Shown here: positions 27,002-35,856 of the stretch, one piece after another
Layout of the letters: each line of letters opens with the position of its first letter
Position numbering within the stretch: the stretch's first letter is position 1
DNA from: Butyrivibrio sp. MB2005
GTDB lineage: Bacteria > Bacillota > Clostridia > Lachnospirales > Lachnospiraceae
Reading direction: 5' to 3'
DNA length: 64,000 bases
Assembly (NCBI RefSeq): GCF_000424285.1
Contig: NZ_KE384157.1
Span: 92,784 to 156,783 of the forward strand
The notes under the pieces: generated by a model
The model's input: the letters and a program-made list of their open reading frames with translations, nothing else
Databases searched by the model: none
Told to the model about the DNA's origin: nothing
Program-made: the position numbers and the translations under genes

Positions 27002-27931
27002 CTATTCATCAAATAACGGTGTTGAGAAATATCTCTCTGCTGTATCTGGAAGAACCGTCACAACCGTTTTCCCCTTGCCAAGCTTCTTCGCAAGCTTGAT
27101 TGCAGCAGCAACATTGGTTCCGCTGGAAATACCGCACATAAGTCCCTCAAGGTGGGCAAGCTTCTGGGCGGTAGTTATTGCATCATCATCAGATACAACA
27201 CAAATTTCATCATAAATATTCTGATTAAGAATGTCCGGAATTATTCCATCTCCGATACCCATCTGAAGATGTGTACCCACATTTCCTCCTGCAAGGATAG
27301 CTGCGTTTTCAGGCTCTGCTGCCCATATCTCGATTGATGGATACTTTTCCTTAAGTACTTCACCTATTCCGGTAAGAGTTCCGCCTGTTCCTATTCCGGA
27401 GCAGAAACCATCTACAGGTCCCTCAACCTGCTGAATTATTTCAAGGGCTGTGCCATTCTTATGGGCCATGGTGTTTGCGGGATTCTCAAACTGCTGTGGA
27501 ACAAATACATTAGGATCTTCTTCCTTCATCTTGAGAGCAGTTTTAAGGCACTCATCGATACATTTTCCGATATCTCCATCGTCGTGAATCAGAACAACCT
27601 CTGCGCCATAGTGCTTTATGAGTTTCCTGCGCTCCTCACTGACTGAATCAGGCATAATAATAATTGTCTTATAGCCCCTGACTGCACCTACAAGCGCAAG
27701 TCCTATACCCTGATTACCGCTGGTTGGTTCAACAATGATAGTGTCTTTATTTATCTTCCCCTGCTTTTCAGCTTCATTTATCATGTTGAGGGCAGTTCTT
27801 GTCTTTATTGAGCCGCCTATGTTAGTTCCTTCAAACTTAACCAGAATCTGCGCACTGTCAGAATCCGTCATGTGGTTAAGCCTTACCATAGGAGTATGTC
27901 CTACCGCCTCAAGAATATTCTCATATATCAT
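27002..27931 (-). CDS. cysK: Cysteine synthase A (O-acetylserine sulfhydrylase)
   Basis: A PLP enzyme converting O-acetylserine and sulfide to cysteine, 309 residues, standard for CysK. The cofactor lysine lies in GGSIKTRTA, the substrate loop is EPTSGNQGIGLA, the phosphate-binding loop is GIGTGGTLTG, and the C-terminal SGTNVAAAIKLA block is intact. It is cytoplasmic. The SGNH hydrolase gene lies 69 bases downstream and may be co-transcribed, but no functional link is evident. Confidence 0.97.
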   Translation of the reverse strand: MIYENILEAVGHTPMVRLNHMTDSDSAQILVKFEGTNIGGSIKTRTALNMINEAEKQGKINKDTIIVEPTSGNQGIGLALVGAVRGYKTIIIMPDSVSEERRKLIKHYGAEVVLIHDDGDIGKCIDECLKTALKMKEEDPNVFVPQQFENPANTMAHKNGTALEIIQQVEGPVDGFCSGIGTGGTLTGIGEVLKEKYPSIEIWAAEPENAAILAGGNVGTHLQMGIGDGIIPDILNQNIYDEICVVSDDDAITTAQKLAHLEGLMCGISSGTNVAAAIKLAKKLGKGKTVVTVLPDTAERYFSTPLFDE

Positions 27932-28054
27932 GGAAAAATCGCTCTCCTCCGCATATTTATTCTAAACACACTCACATATTTTATACTATTGATAATCTAT
28001 CAACAAGAATTTGTTTTATGAGAAGCGGATTCTCTTTTGATTCTAGTGTGGCAC

Positions 28055-28095
28055 AAAAAATCCCTCATCAGATGGTTCTGCACCGATGAGGGATT
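28055..28095 (-). terminator. Terminator of the GH13 phosphorylase operon
   Basis: On the minus strand ATCCCTCATC pairs with GATGAGGGAT around a 14-15 base loop, followed by a T run (28055-28060 are A on the plus strand). Confidence 0.92.
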
Positions 28096-28121
28096 CATTA
28101 GTTTAAATCATCTTGCTACTA

Positions 28122-29834
28122 TTAAATTATCTCATAATTATAAGTAGAGAAATCTGCCTTAAGTGTAATCTTTGATCCGTTGTTCTCCCATGTAAAGTTC
28201 ATAACAGAACCATCCTGTGTGATGCTAAGCTTTGCATCAAATCCGAAAGCAGGATTGGTGTTACGAAGTCTGAGGAGTTCAAGCTGCTTCTGAACTACAG
28301 GCTTCTTCATCATCTCTTTGATTGCTTCATTAGAAAGATTTGTACGGTTAATCTCCTTATGTCCGCCTGCACCTGCTCTCTTAACAGCTTCAAGGTCGTT
28401 CTCGCCTGCAAAGAGGTCAAGATACCAAACCTGAGGCTTGCCGGGCATGAACATCTGCACTGCTCTTGCAAAGAGCATCTTCTGCTCATCAGCGCCAAGA
28501 GCACTGTAATATGTAGCATTAACCTGATAGTACATATTCTTCTGACCGTGAAGGTTCTTTACAAGTCCGCCTCTTCCAACGATTGTCTGGATGAGACTCT
28601 CTATTTCTTCATCAGGAATAAATCCCTTAAGATCAAGAACAGGAATACCATCGTGGCAGCCAAGCATGTTGACTACGCGGATATTTTTATCCATAAGCTC
28701 GTTTGCCCATTTAGCTAGAACTTCTCCGCTATGTTTTTCCATAGCATAGATAAGAAGTCCGGGAAGGAAGAAGTCGTAGGTCATATAGCCCTTACCTGCA
28801 ACCTTCTCATAAATTCCTGCACTGTAGCTGTCATGAATCTCGGGAAGAAGTCTTACGCCGTTCTTATCAGCGATACCCTTTACTCTCTCAAGAACATCCC
28901 ATGTATCGGGCTCGTTAAGGAAGTTCTTCTTGCCGGGATCCTTGGGTGCGTATGCAAAAGCATCAAGTCTTACGATTGCTGCGCCGTAGCCTGCAAGAGT
29001 CTTTAGTGTATTCTCATAGTGCTCCCAAACAAGATCAGACTTGATATTAAGATCCATCTGTCCAAGATATTTTCTGCCGTTTGCAAGGAATTCAAGAACC
29101 GCTGCGCGATACTCTTCATACTTGCCAAATTCAATTTCCTCGGGCTTTTTGCCTTCATCAAGACCTTCGCATACGAGCTTTGCAATTCTCTCAGCGCTCA
29201 TATACTGAAGTCTTCCGCCACCCTGCTCATCTGTAGAAGCTGCAACGCCATGAGCTTCCTTATAATCCTCAACTGCTGCAATAATGTCCTGAGCATCAGG
29301 CTTTCTGTACTGAACCTCCTGATAGAAGGTGTTCCAGTAAGGAATTTCTTTTCCGTCAGGCATGCGAACCATGAGGATAGGAAGACCGGGCTTTCTGAAA
29401 AACATATCCTTAATAAGGTCTTCTCTGGGCTGAATGTAACCCTCTTCTGTCATCTCGCCGCAGCCATCCCAGAATTTATTCCAGTTGATGAAAAAGTCAG
29501 CGTACTTGGACTTTTCACCGTTTTTCAAAAGATCCTGAAACTGAGGTGAAAGAACTGATGCGTGATTCAGAATGAAATCAAGCTTAAGATCGATTCCAAG
29601 AGCTCTTAATCTGTCCAGATCTTCCTTAGAGCCAAGTTCCTTATTGATACCATAATCGATAACTGAGAATCCGCGATCAAGGTCGGTATTGTAAATGCTG
29701 GGAAGAATATAGAAGGAACTGAAGGTATCCTTAAACTCCTCTTTTTCAAGCACTGTTACAATATCATCAAGAGTACCGCCCATACTGTCGGGATAAGCAT
29801 TAAGCATAGGTCCGTTATCTACAAATTTACTCAT
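28122..29834 (-). CDS. GH13_18 disaccharide phosphorylase (sucrose or glucosyl-glycerate/glycerol type)
   Basis: A cytoplasmic alpha-glucoside phosphorylase that splits its substrate with phosphate to glucose 1-phosphate and an acceptor. It has 570 residues against ~490-505 for sucrose phosphorylase. The nucleophile Asp is in VRLDAFAY, the acid/base Glu in LLPEIHDS and the stabiliser in GCHDGIPVLD. YQVNATYYSALG and PGKPQVWYLDLFAGENDL are typical of subfamily 18. The extra length lies mainly in a ~60-70 residue insert after FYQEVQ (about 170-250). The larger size resembles glucosylglycerate or glucosylglycerol phosphorylases more than sucrose phosphorylase, so substrate is open. It sits 71 bases after a kinase gene and shares a control region with a LacI gene and an ABC importer. 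Confidence 0.88.
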   Translation of the reverse strand: MSKFVDNGPMLNAYPDSMGGTLDDIVTVLEKEEFKDTFSSFYILPSIYNTDLDRGFSVIDYGINKELGSKEDLDRLRALGIDLKLDFILNHASVLSPQFQDLLKNGEKSKYADFFINWNKFWDGCGEMTEEGYIQPREDLIKDMFFRKPGLPILMVRMPDGKEIPYWNTFYQEVQYRKPDAQDIIAAVEDYKEAHGVAASTDEQGGGRLQYMSAERIAKLVCEGLDEGKKPEEIEFGKYEEYRAAVLEFLANGRKYLGQMDLNIKSDLVWEHYENTLKTLAGYGAAIVRLDAFAYAPKDPGKKNFLNEPDTWDVLERVKGIADKNGVRLLPEIHDSYSAGIYEKVAGKGYMTYDFFLPGLLIYAMEKHSGEVLAKWANELMDKNIRVVNMLGCHDGIPVLDLKGFIPDEEIESLIQTIVGRGGLVKNLHGQKNMYYQVNATYYSALGADEQKMLFARAVQMFMPGKPQVWYLDLFAGENDLEAVKRAGAGGHKEINRTNLSNEAIKEMMKKPVVQKQLELLRLRNTNPAFGFDAKLSITQDGSVMNFTWENNGSKITLKADFSTYNYEII

Positions 29835-29905
29835 AATTTCTCCTTTAAATCCAAAAATGAAGCCGTTAACTCACTTCAATAAAAAGAACACTTCAAAACG
29901 TATTC

Positions 29906-30880
29906 TTACAGTCCCATAAGGGTCTTGTACTCATCATAGCTGATGATCTCGCCCTGCTTACTAACGATGATCTTAGCCTTGTGAGCCTGTGACATAAGCT
30001 TGTTCTGCTCAAGCTCAAGAACCATCATTGTGAAAGGACTGTCTACCTTACCGTCACGAGCTCTGCTTCTTCTGTGCTCAAGAGTCTCCTGAGGTGTGCT
30101 GTTAAGAAGGATTGGAATATCAACTTCCTTCATGCAATCTGTGTTACCGTGGGTCCACTCAATGATAAGAACCTGCTTAGCTGACATATCAACTTCGTCA
30201 TACCAGAGTGTGCTCTCATCTCTGCCCATTCTCTTAAGCCAGAGCTTATCTGCGCCGTTCTTGAAAGCAGCAAGGATAGAATCAACTTCTGCAAAATCTG
30301 TCTCATTGGGAGTTCCAAGATATGCATCAAGTCCTTTTTTGCCTGCCTCAAGATAAGTCTCAAACCAGGGATATTCTTTTACATGCTCTGCATTGGCATC
30401 ATCATTCTGCTCCTGAAAGCCTTTAACTACAGCGTAATTCTCAGGGTTCATAGCACCGCCGTCAACCATTCCTCTGATTCCGCACTGTCTGAAAGTATGA
30501 AGTCTCTCAGCATCGTTATACATAGGAATTCTGTGAGGATAGTTATCACCTGACATTGTGTAGCTTCCGATTCCGCTCTGCTCAAGCATATATGAAAGAA
30601 GTGATGCGATCTCGGATTTACCTACACCTGATCCTCCGCATACAGTAACAACGGCTCTTCCAAAAGGATTTGCAGCAGTTACCTTTGAGAGCTCTTTAAG
30701 GAGCTTAGGGAAAATAGTCTTTGCCTTTGCAATATGGCTCTCGCCAATCTCTATCTTGTCTCCGGGCATATCTCCGTGAGGTATATCAGAAGGAATTGTA
30801 AACTCCTTCACACTAAGTGTCTCAACCATTTCATCAGTCACAGGTGTCATTGGACCAATCTTACCAAAAACAGTATTCAT
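29906..30880 (-). CDS. P-loop kinase beside the GH13 phosphorylase
   Basis: A 324-residue cytoplasmic nucleotide-binding protein. A Walker A loop GGSGVGKSE lies near 83-91, followed by SYTMSGDNYPHRIPMYND, as in kinases of the uridine kinase/phosphoribulokinase/APS kinase group. A later VLIIEWTHGNTDC block could be the Walker B strand, and RRSRARDGKVDSPF a basic lid. Automated annotation often calls such proteins adenylylsulfate kinase, but no sulfate genes are near. Being first in the operon with the phosphorylase, it more plausibly phosphorylates the released acceptor (fructose, glycerol or glycerate). That is inference. Confidence 0.75.
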   Translation of the reverse strand: MNTVFGKIGPMTPVTDEMVETLSVKEFTIPSDIPHGDMPGDKIEIGESHIAKAKTIFPKLLKELSKVTAANPFGRAVVTVCGGSGVGKSEIASLLSYMLEQSGIGSYTMSGDNYPHRIPMYNDAERLHTFRQCGIRGMVDGGAMNPENYAVVKGFQEQNDDANAEHVKEYPWFETYLEAGKKGLDAYLGTPNETDFAEVDSILAAFKNGADKLWLKRMGRDESTLWYDEVDMSAKQVLIIEWTHGNTDCMKEVDIPILLNSTPQETLEHRRSRARDGKVDSPFTMMVLELEQNKLMSQAHKAKIIVSKQGEIISYDEYKTLMGL

Positions 30881-30912
30881 CTTTTATTCCTTTCAAAAAA
30901 ATCCTTGGTTTT

Positions 30913-30930
30913 AACTTTAACGCAAAAGTT
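30913..30930. promoter_or_regulatory. LacI-type operator ahead of the kinase-phosphorylase operon
   Basis: An 18-bp CG-centred dyad, AACTTT-AACGCA-AAAGTT. It lies just downstream of a minus-strand promoter-like pair (-35 TGTCAA, 17 bases, -10 TAATAT). The same half-site (GCAAAAGT) recurs at 32281-32296 ahead of the ABC importer. Confidence 0.6.
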
Positions 30931-30957
30931 TCTTATATTATGTGCATTTTCGAGTTT

Positions 30958-30986
30958 TTGACAGCACTTTATTCTCGTGCTATGTT
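30958..30986 (+). promoter_or_regulatory. Promoter of the LacI gene
   Basis: -35 TTGACA (30958-30963), 17 bases, -10 TATGTT (30981-30986). The spacer contains a GCAC/GTGC dyad. Confidence 0.55.
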
Positions 30987-31043
30987 AACAATATAATCAA
31001 TTTGGAACTTTTGTAAAGTAAAATTTTATGACCGGGTTTTTTC

Positions 31044-32057
31044 ATGATTACAATTAAAGAAATTGCGACACAACTAAATATGAGTACCACTACGGTTTCC
31101 AACGTTATTCACGGCAAGACCGGAGAAGTTTCTCCTGCCACGATTAAAATTGTGGAGGATTACTTAAAGAAGGTCGATTATGTTCCAAATATCAATGCAA
31201 GAAATCTTGCACAGAACCAATCGAAAATAATCGGCGTTGCCCTGAAGGCCCGTGCTGACAAATACGAGAATCTTCTGATGGATCCTTTCGTTTCCGAACT
31301 CATCGGTGGCATCGAGGAATCCATAAGGAACGCAGGCTACTTTATGATGCTCTATATTTCAAGAGATACCAACGAAATAATGCGTCACGTATCGACCTGG
31401 AATGTGGATGGTCTCCTTCTATTCGGTATGATCGACAACGACGGAATCCGTGTCAGTGAGCGATATAAAAAGCCCATAGTATGCATAGACACATACTCTA
31501 TAGAAGGTCTTAAGCACTTCATAAATGTAGGTCTGAACGACAGACAGGGCTGCTTTGATATGGTCAACTATATGATAAAACAGGGCCATAAAAAGATAGC
31601 ATTCCTTTCAGATAACATGCGAGGTGTCGACTACGAGCGCTTCTCAGGTTACAAATATGCTCTTGAAGGGAACGGCATACATTATGATGAAAGCTGGTTT
31701 TTGCAGATAAAACCCAAAAACGAGGATATAGAAAAATCACTTGATGATATCTGCAAGCGCATTCCGGAATTCGACGGCGTAATGTGCGTATCCGATCTGT
31801 ATGCGGTACAGCTCATGTGTGCTCTCAAGGACAGAGGCGTAAATGTTCCCGAGGATATTTCCATAGCAGGTTTTGATGATACTTTGCTGGGTCAGCTCCA
31901 CAGACCTGCTCTTACTACTGTTCACCAGGATGTAAAGCAGAAGGGAATCATGGCCACGGATATCCTGCTTAAAAGAATTAAGGGAGAAAAAACTCCCAAG
32001 CAGGTTCAGCTTCCCACAGAGCTAATCATCCGAGACACAGTAAAATGCAGGCTTTAA
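31044..32057 (+). CDS. LacI-family repressor of sugar locus 1
   Basis: A 337-residue DNA-binding regulator. The N-terminal helix-turn-helix is MITIKEIATQLNMSTTTVSNVIHG, the hinge follows ARNLAQNQSKIIGV, and a periplasmic-binding-protein-like sensor domain contains DGVMCVSDLYAVQLM and ISIAGFDDTLLGQLHRPALTTV. It is divergent from the kinase-phosphorylase operon and upstream of the ABC importer in the same direction. It most likely represses both and releases on binding the imported sugar or a product. Confidence 0.93.
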   Translation: MITIKEIATQLNMSTTTVSNVIHGKTGEVSPATIKIVEDYLKKVDYVPNINARNLAQNQSKIIGVALKARADKYENLLMDPFVSELIGGIEESIRNAGYFMMLYISRDTNEIMRHVSTWNVDGLLLFGMIDNDGIRVSERYKKPIVCIDTYSIEGLKHFINVGLNDRQGCFDMVNYMIKQGHKKIAFLSDNMRGVDYERFSGYKYALEGNGIHYDESWFLQIKPKNEDIEKSLDDICKRIPEFDGVMCVSDLYAVQLMCALKDRGVNVPEDISIAGFDDTLLGQLHRPALTTVHQDVKQKGIMATDILLKRIKGEKTPKQVQLPTELIIRDTVKCRL

Positions 32058-32103
32058 CTATACAATCTATACAACAAAAAGCCTAAAAATATCGAAATCG
32101 TTT

Positions 32104-32142
32104 GAGCAATGTGTATATAATACACATTGCTCTTCTTTTTTC
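32104..32142 (+). terminator. Terminator of the LacI gene
   Basis: Perfect 13-bp stem starting GAGCAATGTGTAT around a 3-base loop (stem 32104-32132), followed by TTCTTTTTTCC. Confidence 0.93.
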
Positions 32143-32179
32143 CACTTTCTAAAAAATTTATAATTTGGCAAAGTCAGTG

Positions 32180-32201
32180 TTGACGGGCTTTTACGCATAA
32201 G
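32180..32201 (+). promoter_or_regulatory. Promoter of the ABC importer with internal operator-like dyad
   Basis: -35-like TTGACG at 32180-32185. Immediately after it is the CG-centred imperfect dyad CTTTTACGCATAAG (32188-32201), related to the operators at 30913 and 32281. The -10 is not clear; TGTAAAAT follows somewhat too far away. Confidence 0.45.
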
Positions 32202-32280
32202 GTGTTGTAAAATCTAATAAGTTTATAAAATTTTTTCTTGAAATTAATCCGTTAACGTGGTATTTTCTTCATAGCATAAA

Positions 32281-32296
32281 ACTTATGCGCAAAAGT
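32281..32296. promoter_or_regulatory. LacI-type operator ahead of the binding-protein gene
   Basis: ACTTATGCGCAAAAGT, a 16-bp CG-centred palindrome broken only at one position pair, 54 bases before the ATG. Its right half equals that of the site at 30913-30930, which supports one LacI protein controlling both operons. Confidence 0.62.
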
Positions 32297-32349
32297 AACC
32301 GCTAACCACTATGCGGGTGGCTAGCAAAGTGCACAACAAGGAGGGTAAC

Positions 32350-33711
32350 ATGAAAAAGAAAGTATTATCTATTCTTCTCGCCGGAACAATGGCGCTCAGC
32401 ATGACAGCATGCGGCGGATCAACCGGCACAACTGACACAGCTGCTGATACAGCAGAGTCAACAGAGACAGCTACAGAGTCCACAGAGGCTGCTGAGTCCA
32501 CAGAGGCTGCTGAGTCTACAGAGGCTACTGAGTCTACTGCTTCAGCTGGAGCAATCAGACTTCTTAATGGTAAGCCTGAGATCAACGATCAGCTTAAAGA
32601 ACTCGCTGAGCTTTACAAGTCTGAGACTGGTAATGAAGTTGTTATCGAGACAATCGGTGGCGACACAAGCGCTGGTGATGAGCTTAAGAAAATGTACCAG
32701 GCTGACAACATGCCTGACATCTTCGTTATCGAAGCAAACCAGGCTGCTACATGGGACGGAATGCTTGCTGATCTCGCTGGTGAAGAATGGACAGACAAGA
32801 CAGGCTTCGAGCTTGTTAATGATTCCATGGGAACAATCGGCTTCCCTTATACAGTAGAGGCTACAGCTCTTGGTTACAACGCTGACATCCTTTCACAGGC
32901 AGGCGTTGATCCTTCTACTCTTACAAGCCCTGATGCTTGGAAGGCTGCTTGCGAAGCAATCGATGCCAAGAAGGATGAGCTTGGACTTACAGCTGTATTC
33001 GCATGGTGCGCAGAGCCCACAAACCTTGGCTGGTCTTCAGGTACACACGTATTTGGTCAGTACCTTGATGCAGGTCTTAAGGCAGACGACACAACATACA
33101 TCGATCTTCTTAACGACGGCGGTCAGATCGATGAGGCAAGAATGAAGAACTTCGCTGAGTTCGTTGGTATGATGAACCAGTACTCTGACAAGGATCATCT
33201 TCTTGTTGACGGAACATATGATGAGCAGGTTGCCGGATTCAAGGAAGGCAAGTTCGCTTTCATCACACAGGGTAACTGGTGTGTAACATCTCCTGATGAT
33301 GTATCATTCGAAGTTGGTTTTGCTCCTTATGCATTTGAGGATGGCATGAACACAATCATCGCTGGACCTCCGTCATACTGGGTAGCATACAAGGACGGTA
33401 ACGTAGACGCTGCTAAGGCATTCTTCAACTGGTGCGCAGGCGATTCAGCTCAGAACATCCTTGTTAACAAGGCTGGTCTTGTATCTCCTTTCGATGATTG
33501 CCAGTATGAAGCTACAAATCCTTTCTACAAGAGCATGAAGAGCTACATCGATGCTGGTAACTACAGCGGATGGCACACAATGCTTAAGAAGGACGGTCTT
33601 CAGAACGAGACATGTCAGGTATTTGCAGATTATGCAAAGGGATCAATCGCTGACGCTGATGAGTTCGTTGAGAAGATTTCATCTGTAATCAAGGGTTACT
33701 ACGCTGAATAA
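32350..33711 (+). CDS. Sugar ABC transporter substrate-binding lipoprotein
   Basis: An extracellular solute-binding protein (family 1, MalE-like), 453 residues. The lipobox LSMTACGGS places the lipidated Cys at about 21. A Ser/Thr/Glu linker with three copies of a six-residue repeat (ESTEAA) follows, then the binding fold with TGNEVVIETIGG, NMPDIFVIEANQAATWDG and FKEGKFAFITQGNW. Start is the ATG at 32350 after GAGGG. It delivers substrate to the two permeases downstream; an intercistronic hairpin probably keeps its mRNA more abundant. No ATPase is encoded here, so a shared MsmK-type ATPase elsewhere is likely. Confidence 0.94.
   Translation: MKKKVLSILLAGTMALSMTACGGSTGTTDTAADTAESTETATESTEAAESTEAAESTEATESTASAGAIRLLNGKPEINDQLKELAELYKSETGNEVVIETIGGDTSAGDELKKMYQADNMPDIFVIEANQAATWDGMLADLAGEEWTDKTGFELVNDSMGTIGFPYTVEATALGYNADILSQAGVDPSTLTSPDAWKAACEAIDAKKDELGLTAVFAWCAEPTNLGWSSGTHVFGQYLDAGLKADDTTYIDLLNDGGQIDEARMKNFAEFVGMMNQYSDKDHLLVDGTYDEQVAGFKEGKFAFITQGNWCVTSPDDVSFEVGFAPYAFEDGMNTIIAGPPSYWVAYKDGNVDAAKAFFNWCAGDSAQNILVNKAGLVSPFDDCQYEATNPFYKSMKSYIDAGNYSGWHTMLKKDGLQNETCQVFADYAKGSIADADEFVEKISSVIKGYYAE
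32476..32529 (+). repeat. Three in-frame 18-bp tandem repeats in the lipoprotein linker
   Basis: Units of 18 bases at 32476, 32494 and 32512 encode ESTEAA, ESTEAA and ESTEAT. The first two are identical at DNA level. This is a flexible tether after the lipid-bearing cysteine. Confidence 0.85.
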
Positions 33712-33734
33712 TTTATAGTCACTTTTATAAATAC

Positions 33735-33762
33735 CGGGCAGAGCAAATGCTCTGCCCGATTT
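33735..33762 (+). terminator. Intercistronic hairpin after the binding-protein gene
   Basis: Perfect 10-bp stem CGGGCAGAGC/GCTCTGCCCG, 4-base loop, weak T tract. It is placed between binding protein and permeases, where such hairpins commonly reduce permease expression. Confidence 0.8.
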
Positions 33763-33870
33763 ATCTCGTAATACTAACTGATTTTCAACATATTTTACTT
33801 ATCAAATTATTTACTTAGCAGAGAACTTTAAATCTATTGACAGGCTTTAGGCCATAAAGGAGATTCTTGC

Positions 33871-34923
33871 ATGAAAACACCATCTTCGACTAAAGGAGCT
33901 CTTTCCATACTTTGCCTGATCGCAGGGCTAGGACTACTTATATGGTCTCTCGCTCTGGATTTCACTAAATCGGAAGCTTCTTTCCGTGGCACTACACTTA
34001 TCCTGGGTATTGTAGGCATAGTTTTAGGATTATACTTCTTCCCCACACTTAAGCATCACCGTACAATTATTAACATTCTTTTCTTATTCCCGCTGCTGTT
34101 TGCCTTTTTGGTAACAGTTATCATTCCTCTCTTCCTTGGTATTGGTTATTCCTTTACTGATTGGGACGGAATCAGAGTAAGAAATACTGTTGGACTTACC
34201 AATTACACAAGTATGTTTACACAGCCAAGTTTCCTTTGGTCTATATTCCTGACATTCTTGTTCGTTGTATGTAACATGATAATGGTTAACCTGGTAGCAT
34301 TCCTTTTGGCTCTTCTTTGCACATCAAAGATCAAGGGTCTTGGATTCTTCAGAGCAGCTTACTTCCTGCCTAACCTTATCGGTGGTATCGTACTTGGTTA
34401 CATATGGCAGTTCATTTTCAGTAACGTTGTTACTAAGGTATTTAACACTCAGTATTCGATGATCGCTGACACAGGAACAGCTTTCCTTGCAGTTATCATA
34501 GTTTATATCTGGCAGTACGCCGGATACATAATGCTCATCTACATCACAGGTCTTAATACTATTCCCGGCGATGTACTTGAAGCTTCAGCTATTGACGGAG
34601 CAGGTCCCATGCAGACTCTTTTCGAGATAAAGATTCCTATGATCGCTCCTACAATTACTATTTGTACATTCCTTACACTTACAAGTGCATTCAAGCAGTT
34701 CGATGTAAACCTTGCACTTACAAATGGTAAGGGATCCGTTGATATTTTTGGAAATTACCTCACAAATGGTACCGAGATGCTTGCTCTTAATATCTATAAC
34801 ACAGCAGTTATTAAGAACAATTACGCACTTGGTCAGGCAAAGGCCGTATTGTTCTTCATTATTCTGGCCTGCGTATCCATTTTACAGGTTCGCATATCTA
34901 ACAAGAAGGAGGTTGAATTATAA
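33871..34923 (+). CDS. Sugar ABC transporter permease (MalF-like)
   Basis: An integral membrane component of a CUT1-type importer, 350 residues. Two extra N-terminal membrane segments (about 8-26 and 40-58) precede the standard six. The coupling loop EASAIDGAGPMQTLFEIKIPMIAPT (about 240-265), which contacts the ATPase, is intact. Its stop overlaps the start of the next permease by one base, so the two are translationally coupled. Confidence 0.95.
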   Translation: MKTPSSTKGALSILCLIAGLGLLIWSLALDFTKSEASFRGTTLILGIVGIVLGLYFFPTLKHHRTIINILFLFPLLFAFLVTVIIPLFLGIGYSFTDWDGIRVRNTVGLTNYTSMFTQPSFLWSIFLTFLFVVCNMIMVNLVAFLLALLCTSKIKGLGFFRAAYFLPNLIGGIVLGYIWQFIFSNVVTKVFNTQYSMIADTGTAFLAVIIVYIWQYAGYIMLIYITGLNTIPGDVLEASAIDGAGPMQTLFEIKIPMIAPTITICTFLTLTSAFKQFDVNLALTNGKGSVDIFGNYLTNGTEMLALNIYNTAVIKNNYALGQAKAVLFFIILACVSILQVRISNKKEVEL

Positions 34924-35792
34924 TGCATACCAAGGAAAAAACATCCAGCGTAATAATCCGCTTCATCATTGCTATTATAATTGCAGCTTATGTGCTGTTC
35001 CCTTTCTTCCTTGTTGTAATCAACTCCTTCAAGGATGCTAATGAGATCACTTCAAATCCTATCGGATTTAACGGCGCATCCTTCAGCAAGCTTATTAGAA
35101 ACCTTGATGAAGTTATTAACAACTCAAGCTTTACATTCTGGCAGACCTTTGGTTATTCAGCACTTATTACTGTTCTGTCTCTTGGACTTCTTGCTTTGTT
35201 CGGAGCTATGGCAGCATGGGTTATCTGCCGTAACAAGACTGTATGGTCAAATGTGATCTACTTCACATTCATCGCATCCATGATCATTCCTTTCCAGGTA
35301 GTTATGCTGCCTCTTATCTCTACCTTCAGAGATGTAGGAAAATTCATCGGTATCCCGATGCTTAAGTCCGTTCCCGGTATCGTATTTGCTTATCTGGGAT
35401 TCGGTGGTGCCATGACAGTATTCATTCTCGTAGGATTTATTAAGGGAATTCCTTTTGATCTTGAGGAAGCAGCATCAATCGACGGATGCTCACCTGAGCA
35501 GGTGTTCTTCAAGGTTATCTTCCCTCTTCTTACACCTGTTATTACAACAGTAACAATCCTTAACGGAATGTGGATCTGGAACGATTATCTTCTGCCTTCA
35601 ATGATGCTTGGTCAGAACGGTCCGGTTAAAACACTTCCCGTTGCAGTTCAGGCTTTCGTAGGTTCCTACGTTAAGCAGTGGAACCTGATTCTGGCAGCTG
35701 CACTTCTTGCAATCCTGCCTATGATCATCCTCTTCCTTATCGCTCAGAAGCAAATCATGGAAGGTATGATCGAGGGAGCTGTTAAAGGTTAA
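34923..35792 (+). CDS. Sugar ABC transporter permease (MalG-like)
   Basis: The second permease of the heterodimer, 289 residues, six membrane segments. The coupling loop EEAASIDGCSPEQVFFKVIFPLLTP lies at about 180-205, and the ending GMIEGAVKG is typical of MalG proteins. It is the last gene of the importer operon and is followed by a terminator. Confidence 0.95.
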   Translation: MHTKEKTSSVIIRFIIAIIIAAYVLFPFFLVVINSFKDANEITSNPIGFNGASFSKLIRNLDEVINNSSFTFWQTFGYSALITVLSLGLLALFGAMAAWVICRNKTVWSNVIYFTFIASMIIPFQVVMLPLISTFRDVGKFIGIPMLKSVPGIVFAYLGFGGAMTVFILVGFIKGIPFDLEEAASIDGCSPEQVFFKVIFPLLTPVITTVTILNGMWIWNDYLLPSMMLGQNGPVKTLPVAVQAFVGSYVKQWNLILAAALLAILPMIILFLIAQKQIMEGMIEGAVKG

Positions 35793-35807
35793 CTTTCCAT
35801 TTTAATA

Positions 35808-35840
35808 AGCCGTCCGGTTTACTACCACCGGGCGGCTTTT
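35808..35840 (+). terminator. Terminator of the importer operon
   Basis: 11-bp GC-rich stem with one G-T wobble (AGCCGTCCGGT with ACCGGGCGGCT), 8-base loop, then a TTTT tract. It may also serve the convergent GNAT gene. Confidence 0.9.
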
Positions 35841-35856
35841 ATATTACATCTTTTCA

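Noticed and set aside
29906..30880. Naming the P-loop protein adenylylsulfate kinase (cysC)
   Set aside because: Only the P-loop and general fold match; there are no sulfate assimilation genes nearby and the operon partner is a sugar phosphorylase.
31006..31019. Additional operator-like AACTTTTGTAAAGT before the LacI start
   Set aside because: It resembles the operator halves but lacks the central CG and has altered spacing, so it is not listed as a site.
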